64,000 nucleotides of DNA from NCBI RefSeq assembly GCF_017654315.1, contig NZ_CP072203.1, forward strand, positions 5,642,001 through 5,706,000, written 5' to 3'. Of this stretch, positions 1 to 8,133 are shown in pieces. How positions within the stretch are numbered: position 1 is the first letter of the stretch; the number at the start of each line of letters is the position of its first letter. Below the pieces are notes generated by a model. The model searched no databases and was not told the DNA's origin. It saw only the letters and a list, made by a program, of their open reading frames with translations. Both the position numbers and the translations under genes were made by a program. This DNA is from Gordonia polyisoprenivorans (lineage in GTDB: Bacteria > Actinomycetota > Actinomycetes > Mycobacteriales > Mycobacteriaceae).

Positions 1-374
1 TTGTCCGGGCACAGTGGCATGTTCGCGTCTGCTGCCGCGGGATTTCCGCCCGGCGCCGGCACGGCCGCCGAGCCCGACGGAGGCGCGCTCGGGTTGGCAC
101 TGCTGTCGGCGGGCGCACCGCCACCACCACCGCCGGTGCCGCCACCGGACGGCGCCTGCGACGGATCGACCGAGGCATTGGTCGTCGCGGTCGACGGTGT
201 CGTCGATGAGGGGGTCGCCTTGGATGCGGTATTCGACGTGTCGTCACCGCCACCCGATTGCGCCCACACGACCAACCCGACCACCAGGGCGAGCACAGCC
301 ACCAGCACTCCACCGGCGACGATGCGGCGTCGCCAATAGATTTCGGGTGGGAGTGGCCCTTGCGGTTCGATCAC
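1..374 (-). CDS. Membrane-anchored secreted protein, 3' end outside window (Rv3587c-like)
   Basis: The GTG start at 374 opens a frame that runs off the left edge, so only about 124 N-terminal residues are visible. It begins VIEPQGPLPPEIYWRRR, followed by one hydrophobic segment (about residues 18-38, rich in Val, Leu and Ala). A long low-complexity Ser/Thr/Pro/Gly linker with a poly-Gly tract comes next. This suggests a single-pass protein with an extracytoplasmic domain. A small conserved membrane protein sits at the same place beside canB and mutY in mycobacteria (Rv3587c), which supports the call by gene order. The function is unknown. The plus-strand frame over the same bases is its shadow. 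Confidence 0.72.
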   Translation of the reverse strand, partial: MIEPQGPLPPEIYWRRRIVAGGVLVAVLALVVGLVVWAQSGGGDDTSNTASKATPSSTTPSTATTNASVDPSQAPSGGGTGGGGGGAPADSSANPSAPPSGSAAVPAPGGNPAAADANMPLCPD

Positions 375-391
375 GCCCCAACGCTAACGGC

Positions 392-426
392 CACGCCGAC
401 CGCCCTCGGCGAGGTCGGTCGGCGTG
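392..426 (-). terminator. Hairpin downstream of canB
   Basis: CACGCCGACCG (392-402) pairs perfectly with CGGTCGGCGTG (416-426). The hairpin lies just past the canB stop in its reading direction and upstream of the next minus-strand gene. There is no clear U-tract, as is usual in GC-rich actinobacteria. Confidence 0.5.
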
Positions 427-506
427 TCGCATGAAACTTGCGGGGCCGGTGAGGTAACGGGGCCGGTGGGGTAACGGGCATCACGCGCGCACCGCGGCCA
501 CGGAAC

Positions 507-1181
507 CTAGGCCGATTCGGCGTCGGGGAGTTCGGTGTGCTGCACCGGCAGGACGGCCTGACCACTCACGCCGATGTCGCCGTACACACCGCGCAGCTGA
601 ACAGCGCCCTCGCTGAGGGCGTAGGTCAGCCCGACGATGGCCAGCTTTCCCGCGGCGACACGGTCGGCGATGATCCGGCTGCGCTGCATCAGCAGCTGAC
701 CGGTCTCCACGACGTGCCGGGCCTCGAACTCATCGACGCGCGTCAGGCCCTCGCTGCGACCGGCCAGGATGCTGGGCGTCACGCGTTCGACGACGTCGCG
801 GATGTAGCCGCCCGGGATCTGCAGGTCGTCGAGCGCGTCGAGGGTCGCCTTGACCGCACCGCAACTGTCGTGACCGAGGATCACGATCAGCGGGACCTCG
901 AGCACCTCCGCCGCGTACTCGAGCGAGCCGAGGACCGCGGAGTCGAGGACGTGACCGGCGGTGCGGACGACGAACATGTCGCCGAGGCCCTGGTCGAAGA
1001 TGATCTCGGCGGCCAGACGTGAATCCGCGCATCCGAACAGCACGACGTGCGGGTTCTGCCCGGCGGCGAGGCGGTGACGGTCCTCGATACCCTGGCTGGG
1101 ATGTTGCGATTCTCCGGCGACGAAGCGCCGGTTGCCCTCCAGGAGTACCTGCCATGCACGTTTCGGGGTGAGTCCGATCAT
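507..1181 (-). CDS. canB: Beta-class carbonic anhydrase (CanB)
   Basis: A 224-residue zinc enzyme that interconverts CO2 and bicarbonate in the cytoplasm. The beta-class signatures are visible: CADSR, with zinc Cys and the Asp/Arg dyad, and HDSCGAV, with zinc His and Cys. The start chosen is the ATG of MIGLTPKRAW, which matches the usual N-terminus of the family; the longer upstream frame is non-conserved. Its start codon overlaps that of the divergent mutY, so the two genes share one very tight divergent promoter region. The same arrangement (Rv3588c/Rv3589) is known in M. tuberculosis. Confidence 0.9.
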   Translation of the reverse strand: MIGLTPKRAWQVLLEGNRRFVAGESQHPSQGIEDRHRLAAGQNPHVVLFGCADSRLAAEIIFDQGLGDMFVVRTAGHVLDSAVLGSLEYAAEVLEVPLIVILGHDSCGAVKATLDALDDLQIPGGYIRDVVERVTPSILAGRSEGLTRVDEFEARHVVETGQLLMQRSRIIADRVAAGKLAIVGLTYALSEGAVQLRGVYGDIGVSGQAVLPVQHTELPDAESA

Positions 1182-2076
1182 GGGAACCAGTCTGCCACCT
1201 ACCACCGTTCTCGCATGGTTCGATCGCCATGAACGCGATCTGCCCTGGCGTGCGCCCGGGCTTCCGGCCTGGCAGATCCTCATCAGCGAGATCATGTTGC
1301 AGCAAACCCCGGTGTCCCGGGTGATCGGCCCGTGGACCGAATGGGTGCAGCGCTGGCCCGCACCGTCGGCGATGGCGGCGTCGAGTCCGGCCGACGTGCT
1401 GCGCGCCTGGGGCAAGCTCGGCTATCCCCGGCGTGCGTTGCGCTTGCACGAATGCGCCAAGGTGCTGGCCACCGACCACGATGACCGCGTCCCCGAGGAC
1501 GTCGCCACCATGTTGGGCCTGCCGGGCATCGGCGACTACACGGCACGCGCGGTCGCCTGCTTCGCCTACGGGCAGGCGGTCCCCGTCGTCGACACCAATG
1601 TGCGGCGGGTCATCGCGCGGGCGGTGCACGGCCGCGCCGAGCCCGGCAATCCGTCGCGCTCGGACCTCGCCGACGCGGAGGCACTGCTCCCGCGGACCCC
1701 GCGTGGATCGTTCGCCCGCACCGCGCCCCGTTACTCGGCGGCGCTGATGGAGTTGGGCGCGCTGGTGTGCACCGCACGCAACCCGCGCTGCGACGACTGC
1801 CCCATCACCGGTTGTGCCTGGGTGAAGCTGGGCCGGCCCGCCCATGTCGGCCCGCGTCGTCGGGTGCAGAAGTTCGCCGGTACCGACCGCCAGGTACGCG
1901 GACTACTCCTGGACGTGTTGCGCGACAACGATTTTCCGGTCGATCGGACACGCCTGGACGCGGTGTGGATCACCGATACGTCCCAGCGCGACCGCGCGCT
2001 GGACTCCTTGCTCACCGACGGACTCGTCGAGCTCACCGCCGACGGTCGGTACTGCTTGGCGGGCGAGGGATCGTGA
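1180..2076 (+). CDS. mutY: A/G-specific adenine glycosylase MutY
   Basis: A 298-residue base-excision-repair glycosylase that removes adenine opposite 8-oxoguanine. It has the ISEIMLQQT motif, whose Glu is the usual catalytic residue, a helix-hairpin-helix LPGIGDYTARAV, the catalytic Asp in VVDTNVRR, and a Cys cluster starting CTARNPRC for an iron-sulfur centre. The Cys spacing read here is C-x6-C-x2-C-x4-C, one residue shorter than in E. coli MutY. There is no room for a full NUDIX-like C-terminal domain, as is usual in actinobacteria. The start MGTSLPPTT overlaps the divergent canB start; an upstream in-frame ATG at 1132 lies inside canB and was rejected. Confidence 0.9.
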   Translation: MGTSLPPTTVLAWFDRHERDLPWRAPGLPAWQILISEIMLQQTPVSRVIGPWTEWVQRWPAPSAMAASSPADVLRAWGKLGYPRRALRLHECAKVLATDHDDRVPEDVATMLGLPGIGDYTARAVACFAYGQAVPVVDTNVRRVIARAVHGRAEPGNPSRSDLADAEALLPRTPRGSFARTAPRYSAALMELGALVCTARNPRCDDCPITGCAWVKLGRPAHVGPRRRVQKFAGTDRQVRGLLLDVLRDNDFPVDRTRLDAVWITDTSQRDRALDSLLTDGLVELTADGRYCLAGEGS

Positions 2077-2196
2077 GGGCCGACTACGCCTCCGGCAGAC
2101 ATCTGCGCCGAGCGGATGACCAGACCTCTACAGACCGGATGACACCGTCCGCGCAACTTCACCTGATTGCGGCTTTCACCTGCTAACTTGTCCCCC

Positions 2197-3258
2197 ATGA
2201 CAGAGCCACCCAACGAGGGTCCTGACTTCAGCAAGCCGCAGCAGCCCGGATACGGTCCGCCGAATCCGCAGGGCCCGGGAACCCCCGATCCCTACGGCTC
2301 CACCCAGTACGGGCAGACACCACCCCCGCAGCAGCCGCCGGGCTACGGCCAGCAGCCCCCGTCGTATGGACAGCAGCCTCCCGGATACGGTCAGCAGCCC
2401 CCGTCGTACGGACAGCAGCCGGGCTATGGCGCACCCGAATCCGGTGCTCCGGCAGGCGGATACGGCGCGGTGCCGCCCGGCGCCACGCCCCCGCCGTACG
2501 GCGCACCCGGGGCCGGAGTACCCGGGGCACCGACAGGCGCTCCGCAGCAGGTCAACATCGGCGAGGCGCTGAGCTGGGCGTGGGCCCAGTTCAAGGCCAA
2601 CCCCGGACCGATGATCGTGCCGGGACTGATCATGTTCCTCATCGGCGGTGTCATGGTGGGCGTGTACTTCGCGATCATCGCGCTGTCCACGTCGACGACC
2701 ACCGAGACCTTCGACAACGGATACGGCGGCACCTACAGCTACAACGTGCAGACCAGCAACCTCGGAGCCGGTGGCCTGCTCCTCGGAATCGTGCTGTACG
2801 TGGTCGTCTTCGTCGCCATCATGTATCTGTCGGCATCGATGATCACCGGCGCAATCCGCGTGGCCGACGGTCAGCCGGTTTCCGTGGCGACCTTCCTGAA
2901 GCCGGATCGCTTCGGCCCGGTCGTCGGCACCGCCATCGTCGTCGGCCTGATCACCGCGGTCGGCCTGGTGCTCTGCATCATTCCCGGTCTGATCGCGATC
3001 TTCCTGCTGCAGTTCTCGATCTTCTTCGTCATCGACAAGAAGCTCGGCCTCGGCGCCGCGATGAGCGCATCGACAAACCTGTCGCGCTCATCGGTGTCGA
3101 ACTCGCTGCTGACGCTCGTGGTCGCCTACGTGCTCTCCTACATCGGCACCATCCTCTGCTACATCGGCCTCATCGTGACGTGGCCGCTCGGGCAGCTGTT
3201 CTACGCGCACTGCTACCGCCGACTGACCGGCGGTTACGTCGCTCCGGCGCCGGTGTAG
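2197..3258 (+). CDS. Multi-spanning membrane protein with Pro/Gln/Tyr-rich N-terminus
   Basis: A 353-residue protein. The first ~120 residues are low-complexity, with repeated YGQQPP(G/S) units and many Pro, Gly, Tyr and Gln. From about residue 130 there is a membrane domain with around five hydrophobic segments (for example MIVPGLIMFLIGGVMVGVYF and LVLCIIPGLIAIFLLQFSIF). The layout resembles the large actinobacterial family of Pro-rich, DUF975/glycerophosphodiesterase-membrane-domain-like proteins of unknown role. The ATG at 2197 is preferred over an in-frame ATG at 2167 because MTEPPNEG is a typical start for these proteins. It is followed by a strong hairpin terminator. Confidence 0.8.
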   Translation: MTEPPNEGPDFSKPQQPGYGPPNPQGPGTPDPYGSTQYGQTPPPQQPPGYGQQPPSYGQQPPGYGQQPPSYGQQPGYGAPESGAPAGGYGAVPPGATPPPYGAPGAGVPGAPTGAPQQVNIGEALSWAWAQFKANPGPMIVPGLIMFLIGGVMVGVYFAIIALSTSTTTETFDNGYGGTYSYNVQTSNLGAGGLLLGIVLYVVVFVAIMYLSASMITGAIRVADGQPVSVATFLKPDRFGPVVGTAIVVGLITAVGLVLCIIPGLIAIFLLQFSIFFVIDKKLGLGAAMSASTNLSRSSVSNSLLTLVVAYVLSYIGTILCYIGLIVTWPLGQLFYAHCYRRLTGGYVAPAPV

Positions 3259-3290
3259 GCGAAAAGCCTGCTGCGCGTCGCCCTTTCAAT

Positions 3291-3338
3291 AACGCCGACG
3301 CCCGTCGTCACCTCACGGTGGCGGCGGGCGTCGGCGTT
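3291..3338. terminator. Strong bidirectional hairpin terminator
   Basis: AACGCCGACGCCCG (3291-3304) pairs with CGGGCGTCGGCGTT (3325-3338). The stem continues inward almost to the loop. It sits between two convergent genes ending at 3258 (+) and 3350 (-), where a shared terminator is expected. Confidence 0.85.
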
Positions 3339-3349
3339 TGCGCAGGCCC

Positions 3350-4147
3350 CTACCGCAGCCGCGAGGACAACCCCGAGAGAAACGCCTCGACGGCCCCGCG
3401 ATAAAAGTCGGGTGCGTCGTCGTGGATCAGATGCCCGGCTCCGGTGGCGAGGAGATAGGTCGCGAAGTCGTTGCCCGACGCCATCTTTCGCATCTGACCG
3501 GGTGGGGTGACGCCAGCCTGCGCCTCGATCACCAGGCTCGGTACGCCGACTTTCCACCATTGCGCCCAGAAGTCCCGCCGACCCCACTCGTCGGCGATCG
3601 CAGTCCAGGTCTTCACGTCGCCGTGCAGCCGCCCGTCGTCGAAGGCCTCGTAGAAGTAGCGGCCGGCGACCGGACCGAACAACGCGATCGCCTCGGCGGG
3701 CGAGGCGAACCGCTCCGGCCAGGACGAGACCCACGGGGTCCAGTTCTCGGTGGTGCGGCCGCGGAAATCCGGGGCCATGTCCTCCACCACGAGCGCCGAC
3801 ACCAACTCCGGGTAGCGGGCCGCCACGCACCACGAGTGCAGCGCGCCCATCGAATGACCAACCAGCACAGCGGGACCCAGGTCGATCCAGGTGAGTATCT
3901 CGGCGAGGTCGGCGACGAACCGCTCGGTCGACACCTGACCCGGATCGGTGAGAACGGCATCGGGGGTACCGGTGTGGAACGCCGCGTCGAAGGTGAAAAC
4001 CCGACCGTAGCGTCGTAGCCACGGCACCTGCCGACGCCACGTGCGGCCCCGGCCCATCAGGCCGTGCACGAGCACGATCGGACCCACTCCCTGAGCCGGG
4101 TCGTCGGCGCCGAGTCCTCCGTAGTCGAGCAGCCCCCGGTCGAGCAT
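3350..4147 (-). CDS. Alpha/beta-hydrolase (Rv3591c-like)
   Basis: About 265 residues with an alpha/beta-hydrolase fold. It has an oxyanion-hole region PIVLVHGLMGRGRTW, a nucleophile elbow GHSMGALHS with the presumed catalytic Ser, and a C-terminal GAGHLIHDD with the presumed catalytic His. The substrate is unknown. It is divergent from mhuD, as Rv3591c is from Rv3592. Two starts are possible: ATG at 4147 (used here) or GTG at 4174; neither has a well-spaced ribosome binding site. The 466-residue open frame upstream runs across mhuD and is not real. Confidence 0.82.
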   Translation of the reverse strand: MLDRGLLDYGGLGADDPAQGVGPIVLVHGLMGRGRTWRRQVPWLRRYGRVFTFDAAFHTGTPDAVLTDPGQVSTERFVADLAEILTWIDLGPAVLVGHSMGALHSWCVAARYPELVSALVVEDMAPDFRGRTTENWTPWVSSWPERFASPAEAIALFGPVAGRYFYEAFDDGRLHGDVKTWTAIADEWGRRDFWAQWWKVGVPSLVIEAQAGVTPPGQMRKMASGNDFATYLLATGAGHLIHDDAPDFYRGAVEAFLSGLSSRLR

Positions 4148-4237
4148 CTCCCCGTCGGCCACACCTCGCGTCACAACCGACGAGATTACCCGGCTCGCCC
4201 CGCGATTCGGACTCGCCGCGGGGTCTAGGCTTGTGCC

Positions 4238-4546
4238 ATGGCTGTTGTGAAGATCAATGCAATCCATGTCCCCGAGGGCGCAGGCCCCGAGCTCGAGAAG
4301 CGCTTCGCCCACCGGGCCCATTCCGTCGACGGCTCGAAGGGCTTCCTCGGGTTCCAGTTGCTGCGCCCGGTCAAGGGTGACGACCGGTACTTCGTGGTGA
4401 CCCAGTGGGAATCCGAGGAGGACTTCCAGGCGTGGGCCGCCGGCCCGGCTCGCGAGGCACACGCCGGGGAGCGCGCCAAGCCCGTCGCTTCCGGAGCCGA
4501 CCTCCTCGAGTTCGAGGTGGTCCTCGACGCCAAGCCGAGCTCCTGA
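4238..4546 (+). CDS. mhuD: Heme-degrading monooxygenase MhuD
   Basis: A 102-residue antibiotic-biosynthesis-monooxygenase (ABM) fold protein, close in length and sequence to M. tuberculosis MhuD (Rv3592). The residues known to be important there fall at the same positions: Asn7, Trp66 and the heme-ligating His75 (in AREAHAGE). The family opens heme to mycobilin-type products and releases iron without CO. It works in the cytoplasm with imported heme. The next gene starts 50 bp downstream on the same strand and may be co-transcribed. No iron-box (IdeR) site was recognised upstream. Confidence 0.93.
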   Translation: MAVVKINAIHVPEGAGPELEKRFAHRAHSVDGSKGFLGFQLLRPVKGDDRYFVVTQWESEEDFQAWAAGPAREAHAGERAKPVASGADLLEFEVVLDAKPSS

Positions 4547-4596
4547 CGTCCACCGGACCCGAACACTTCGCCGGCGCGCAACCGCGACCGGCGCCG

Positions 4597-5223
4597 ATGT
4601 TCCCGCTCGGGGCGGCATTGCTCCCGGGAGAAAGTCTGCCGCTGCGCATCTTCGAGCCGCGCTACCGGCAGATGTTGCACGACTGCCTCTCCGGTGACGA
4701 CTCGACCGACGACCCACCGGTGTCCGGGTTCGGTGTCGTGCTGATCGCACGCGGCCGTGAGGTCGGTGGTGGCGACGTCCGGCATGACGTCGGAACCTTC
4801 GCCGACATCGAGACCGCCGTGACCGAACCCGACGGTCAGACCCTGATCTCGTGTACCGGGACGTGGCGGTTCCGGGTCGTCGACTGGCTCCCCGACGACC
4901 CGTATCCGCGCGCGCTCATCCGCCCGCTGTCCGAACCGTCGCTCGACGACGCGTCGGTGCAGCGACTCACCGGTATCGGCGCGCGCGTGCGTGCGCTGGT
5001 CGAGGAGTCGTTCGCCGCGCGCGGGGTTCCCCTCGACGACGAAGTCCCGCTCTTCGACGCCGCCGACCTGGCCACCGTCGGGCTCTTCGGCTGGGCGGCC
5101 CGGCTCCCCATCGGGCCGGCCGACCGCCAGGAACTGCTCGAGGCCGCCGATTATCCCGCCCGGTGCCACGTGTTCGACGAGGCCGTGGCAACCATGGAAG
5201 CCCGGATCCACTTCGGCGCCTGA
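4597..5223 (+). CDS. Lon N-terminal (substrate-binding) domain protein
   Basis: About 208 residues beginning MFPLGAALLPGESLPLRIFE, the signature of the LON substrate-binding (PUA-like) domain, with RIFEPRYRQML following. There are no AAA+ or protease domains, so this is a stand-alone LON-domain protein. The family is common in actinobacteria and its role is unproven. The ATG at 4597 fits the family N-terminus; the open frame extends back over mhuD without another good start. It lies directly downstream of mhuD and is followed by a KstR box for the next gene. Confidence 0.82.
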   Translation: MFPLGAALLPGESLPLRIFEPRYRQMLHDCLSGDDSTDDPPVSGFGVVLIARGREVGGGDVRHDVGTFADIETAVTEPDGQTLISCTGTWRFRVVDWLPDDPYPRALIRPLSEPSLDDASVQRLTGIGARVRALVEESFAARGVPLDDEVPLFDAADLATVGLFGWAARLPIGPADRQELLEAADYPARCHVFDEAVATMEARIHFGA

Positions 5224-5267
5224 GCGGGTTCGGCGAGATCGTCGACGGCAATCAGAACGTGGACAAT

Positions 5268-5281
5268 TAGAACGTGTTCTA
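5268..5281. promoter_or_regulatory. KstR-type operator upstream of aldehyde dehydrogenase
   Basis: TAGAACGTGTTCTA is a perfect 14-bp palindrome matching the published TnnAACnnGTTnnA KstR consensus. It lies 78 bp upstream of the ATG at 5359. A second half-site (AGAACGTGGAC) lies just upstream around 5254-5264. Confidence 0.88.
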
Positions 5282-5358
5282 GTATCGGTGGTGAAGGCAT
5301 TCACACGCGCGCCTCGCCATGTCCGGCGATGTGCCCGCAGGACCGAGGAGCATCTGTC

Positions 5359-6843
5359 ATGACCGAGACCGTCGAGGCCGGCACCCGCGTCGGGGGCGAC
5401 CAGACCAGCCTGTACCTGGGAGGTACCTGGGTCGCACCGCATTCCACCGAAACTCTCGAGGTCTTCTCCCCCGCCACCGGAGAACGTGTGGGATCGGTAC
5501 CGCTGGCCGACGAGACCGACGTGGACACCGCCGTACGCGCGGCGCGCGCCGCATTCGACTCGGGTGTGTGGTCGTCACGACCGGCCGCCGAACGCGCCGA
5601 GGTCCTCGAGCGCGTCGCCGACCTGATCGATGCCCGCTTCGACGAGATCGGCGCCGTGGTCTCCGCCGAGATGGGCGCACCGCCGAGCGCCATCGACATG
5701 CTGCAGAAACTACCCGGAACCGGTGTGCTGCGGGCCTACGCCGATGCCGCCCGCAACTACCCGTGGCAGGAGTACCGCACCGGACTGTTCGGCACCACCG
5801 TGGTCACCCGTGAACCCGTCGGGGTGGTCGGAGCGATCACCGCGTGGAACGTCCCACTGTTCCTGGTGTGCAACAAGTTCGGGGCAGCGCTGGCCGCCGG
5901 ATGCTCAGTGGTGCTCAAACCGGCACCGGAAACCCCGATGACGGCCAACCTGCTCGCGGAGATCTTCACCGAGGCCGGCGTACCCGAGGGCGTCATCTCG
6001 GTGGTGCCCGGCGCGACCGCCACCGGCGAAGCCCTGGTGAACCACCCCGACGTCGACAAGATCACCTTCACCGGCTCGACCGCGGCGGGCAAGGCGATCG
6101 GTGCGGCCTGCGCGCAGAGCCTCAAGCGCTGCTCCCTCGAACTCGGCGGCAAATCCGCGGCCATCGTCCTCGACGACGTCGACCTCGCCAACCTCGGCAT
6201 GCTGGTGTTCCTGGGTCTGTTCAACACCGGGCAGGCATGCGTCGCGCAGACTCGGGTCCTGGTGCCGCGCAGCCGCCGCGACGAGATCGTCTCGGTGATG
6301 GTCGAGGCGGCCAAGGCGATGAAGGTCGGCCTGCCCTCGGATCCGGAGGTGCAGCTCGGCCCGGTGATCAGCGAGCGCCAACTGCAACGCATCGAAGGAT
6401 ACATCGAGGCCGGCAAGAAGGCCGGAGCCACACCGGTATTGGAGAGCACGCGCCCCGCCGATCTGGATGGCGGCCACTTCATCACCCCGACCATCTTCAC
6501 CGACGTCACCAACGACATGACGATCGCCCAGGAGGAGATCTTCGGCCCGGTGCTCTCGGTGATCGACTACGACGACGTCGACGAGGCCATCGCGATCGCC
6601 AACGACTCCGACTACGGATTGGCCGGGTCGGTGTGGACCTCCGACGTCGAACGCGGCATCGAGATCTCCGGCAGGATCCGCACCGGAACCTTCGGCATCA
6701 ACTTCTACGCCATCGATCCCGGATCACCGTTCGGCGGCTACAAGAACTCCGGTATCGGTCGCGAATGCGGACCGGAGGGACTCGAATCCTTCGTCGAGCA
6801 CAAGTCGACCATGCTGCCGATGGGGTACGAACCCGCGCAGTAG
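5359..6843 (+). CDS. NAD(P)+-dependent aldehyde dehydrogenase, KstR-box controlled
   Basis: A 494-residue ALDH-superfamily enzyme oxidising an aldehyde to an acid. Visible signatures are AWNVP (substrate-positioning Asn), FTGSTAAGK (nucleotide binding), LELGGKSA (general-base Glu) and FNTGQACVAQTRV (nucleophilic Cys). The ATG at 5359 follows a GAGGAG ribosome binding site. The perfect KstR palindrome upstream implies sterol induction, so it may act on steroid side-chain aldehydes or propionaldehyde-type products; this is inference. A KstR-regulated ALDH (Rv0223c) is, as I recall, known in M. tuberculosis. It is convergent with the next gene. Confidence 0.88.
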   Translation: MTETVEAGTRVGGDQTSLYLGGTWVAPHSTETLEVFSPATGERVGSVPLADETDVDTAVRAARAAFDSGVWSSRPAAERAEVLERVADLIDARFDEIGAVVSAEMGAPPSAIDMLQKLPGTGVLRAYADAARNYPWQEYRTGLFGTTVVTREPVGVVGAITAWNVPLFLVCNKFGAALAAGCSVVLKPAPETPMTANLLAEIFTEAGVPEGVISVVPGATATGEALVNHPDVDKITFTGSTAAGKAIGAACAQSLKRCSLELGGKSAAIVLDDVDLANLGMLVFLGLFNTGQACVAQTRVLVPRSRRDEIVSVMVEAAKAMKVGLPSDPEVQLGPVISERQLQRIEGYIEAGKKAGATPVLESTRPADLDGGHFITPTIFTDVTNDMTIAQEEIFGPVLSVIDYDDVDEAIAIANDSDYGLAGSVWTSDVERGIEISGRIRTGTFGINFYAIDPGSPFGGYKNSGIGRECGPEGLESFVEHKSTMLPMGYEPAQ

Positions 6844-6873
6844 CCGGTGACGCCCGGGTTGCCCGCGCGCAAC

Positions 6874-7428
6874 TCAGGTGAACAGCATCGGCAGATGCCA
6901 CAGCCGGGAGTGCGGCTCGAGGAGCCAGAGTCGCACCCCGGTCAGGCGGATCAATCGCATGGTGCCGACGATGAGCAGGGCTGCCAGCGGGAGTTCCGCG
7001 AAGGCCGCGGTCAGCAACGAGATCCAGCGGTCGGCCGGTGCGGCGGTCATGATGTCGAACCATGCATCGCAGATCAGCAGGAGTCCGGTGGCGAAGCCGG
7101 CGAGCACCAGCATCTGCCGGCGCTGCCACGCCAGGACGGCGGTGGTGGCCATCATCGCGACGAGCAGGACGTCGAAACCGACCCAGGTGATCGACCAGTT
7201 GTGGGCGACGTAGTCGACCGGAAGGCTCAACCCGAGGAAGACGATCCATGGGATCAGGCCGATCGCACCACCGGCCATGAGCCCGATGCGGGCACGTCGA
7301 ATCCGATTGCGTTTGACCGGATCCGGCAACACGTCGTCGAGCGGGCGGGCCAGACGGACGATCAGATCGCGGCGGTCCTCGGGGGTCAGGGCGGCGATCT
7401 GGTCATCGGTCAGAATGTGATCGCTCAT
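6874..7428 (-). CDS. Four-TM membrane protein at the end of the mce4 operon
   Basis: 184 residues. A soluble N-terminus (MSDHILTDDQIAALTPEDR) is followed by about four hydrophobic helices, for example IGLIPWIVFLGLSL, VLLVAMMATTAVLAW, MLVLAGFATGLLLICDAW and LAALLIVGTMRLI. No family was recognised. It starts 19 bp after the last Mce-associated gene on the same strand, with a GGAGG ribosome binding site, so it is probably the last gene of the mce4 transcript. A role in sterol transport is therefore possible but unproven. The ATG at 7428 is well supported. Confidence 0.78.
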   Translation of the reverse strand: MSDHILTDDQIAALTPEDRRDLIVRLARPLDDVLPDPVKRNRIRRARIGLMAGGAIGLIPWIVFLGLSLPVDYVAHNWSITWVGFDVLLVAMMATTAVLAWQRRQMLVLAGFATGLLLICDAWFDIMTAAPADRWISLLTAAFAELPLAALLIVGTMRLIRLTGVRLWLLEPHSRLWHLPMLFT

Positions 7429-7446
7429 CGCGTCGCCTCCCTGGGT

Positions 7447-8133
7447 TTACGGGGTCGGCACCACCGATGGCGCGGGCGCACTCGTCTGGGGTGCAGAAGA
7501 ATCGGGCGCGGCGGAATCGGGAGCCGGGGCCGAGGTGGACGTATCACTCGGTCCAGGCAACGGTACCGCGCCGGGCGGCGGCGTCGACACCTGCTGGATG
7601 CGGCTGCGGAACGAGTCGTCGGTGATGACGTCGATGTTCTGGATCATCCAGCGGCCGTCCTGCTTGACCATCGCGAACGTCAACCGGCTCGGGTCGACGC
7701 GCACCAGATCCTTGCCGCCGCGGCTGACCGACTGGTTCATGAAGATCAGGACCGTCGAGGAGTCGCGGGTGTTGGTGACCACCCCGGCGTCCTGGATGAC
7801 GGCCTGGGAGACCACCTGCTGCTTCTTCACACCCTCGATGAAGTCGATGTTCTGTCCCTGAACGGGATTGGTGATGAGCTTGTCGTACTGGGACTTCGCG
7901 GCACCGGTGACCACCGACTTCGAACTGTTGACGTGGGCTTCGACGTTGCCCGGGTCGTATCCGAACATCGTGGTGGCGTACGACCTCGCCGCATCCAGCG
8001 ACGAGTCCCGGGCCTGTTCGGTCCATCGGGCGTCGAGGTAGCGGTAGCCGAGTACCCCGGCGAGCGCCACCGATGCCACGACCAGCAATGTGAGGACGCC
8101 CGCGAGGACCTGTGCAACCGACAGCCGCATCAT
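7447..8133 (-). CDS. Mce-associated membrane protein (Mas, second copy)
   Basis: 228 residues: a short cytoplasmic start, one N-terminal transmembrane helix (about 8-30), then an extracytoplasmic NTF2-like Mas domain (SYATTMFGYDPGNVEAHVNSS) and a Ser/Thr/Pro/Ala-rich tail. This is the layout of the Mce-associated proteins downstream of mce operons (Rv3492c/Rv3493c type), thought to stabilise or assemble the Mce complex. The start at 8133 overlaps the stop of the preceding gene in an ATGATGA arrangement, so the two are translationally coupled. Confidence 0.85.
   Translation of the reverse strand: MMRLSVAQVLAGVLTLLVVASVALAGVLGYRYLDARWTEQARDSSLDAARSYATTMFGYDPGNVEAHVNSSKSVVTGAAKSQYDKLITNPVQGQNIDFIEGVKKQQVVSQAVIQDAGVVTNTRDSSTVLIFMNQSVSRGGKDLVRVDPSRLTFAMVKQDGRWMIQNIDVITDDSFRSRIQQVSTPPPGAVPLPGPSDTSTSAPAPDSAAPDSSAPQTSAPAPSVVPTP

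Noticed and set aside
1..339. Plus-strand 112-residue Pro/Ala-rich protein
   Set aside because: It is the complement of the linker of the minus-strand membrane protein, which has a start, a membrane helix and the expected gene neighbourhood.
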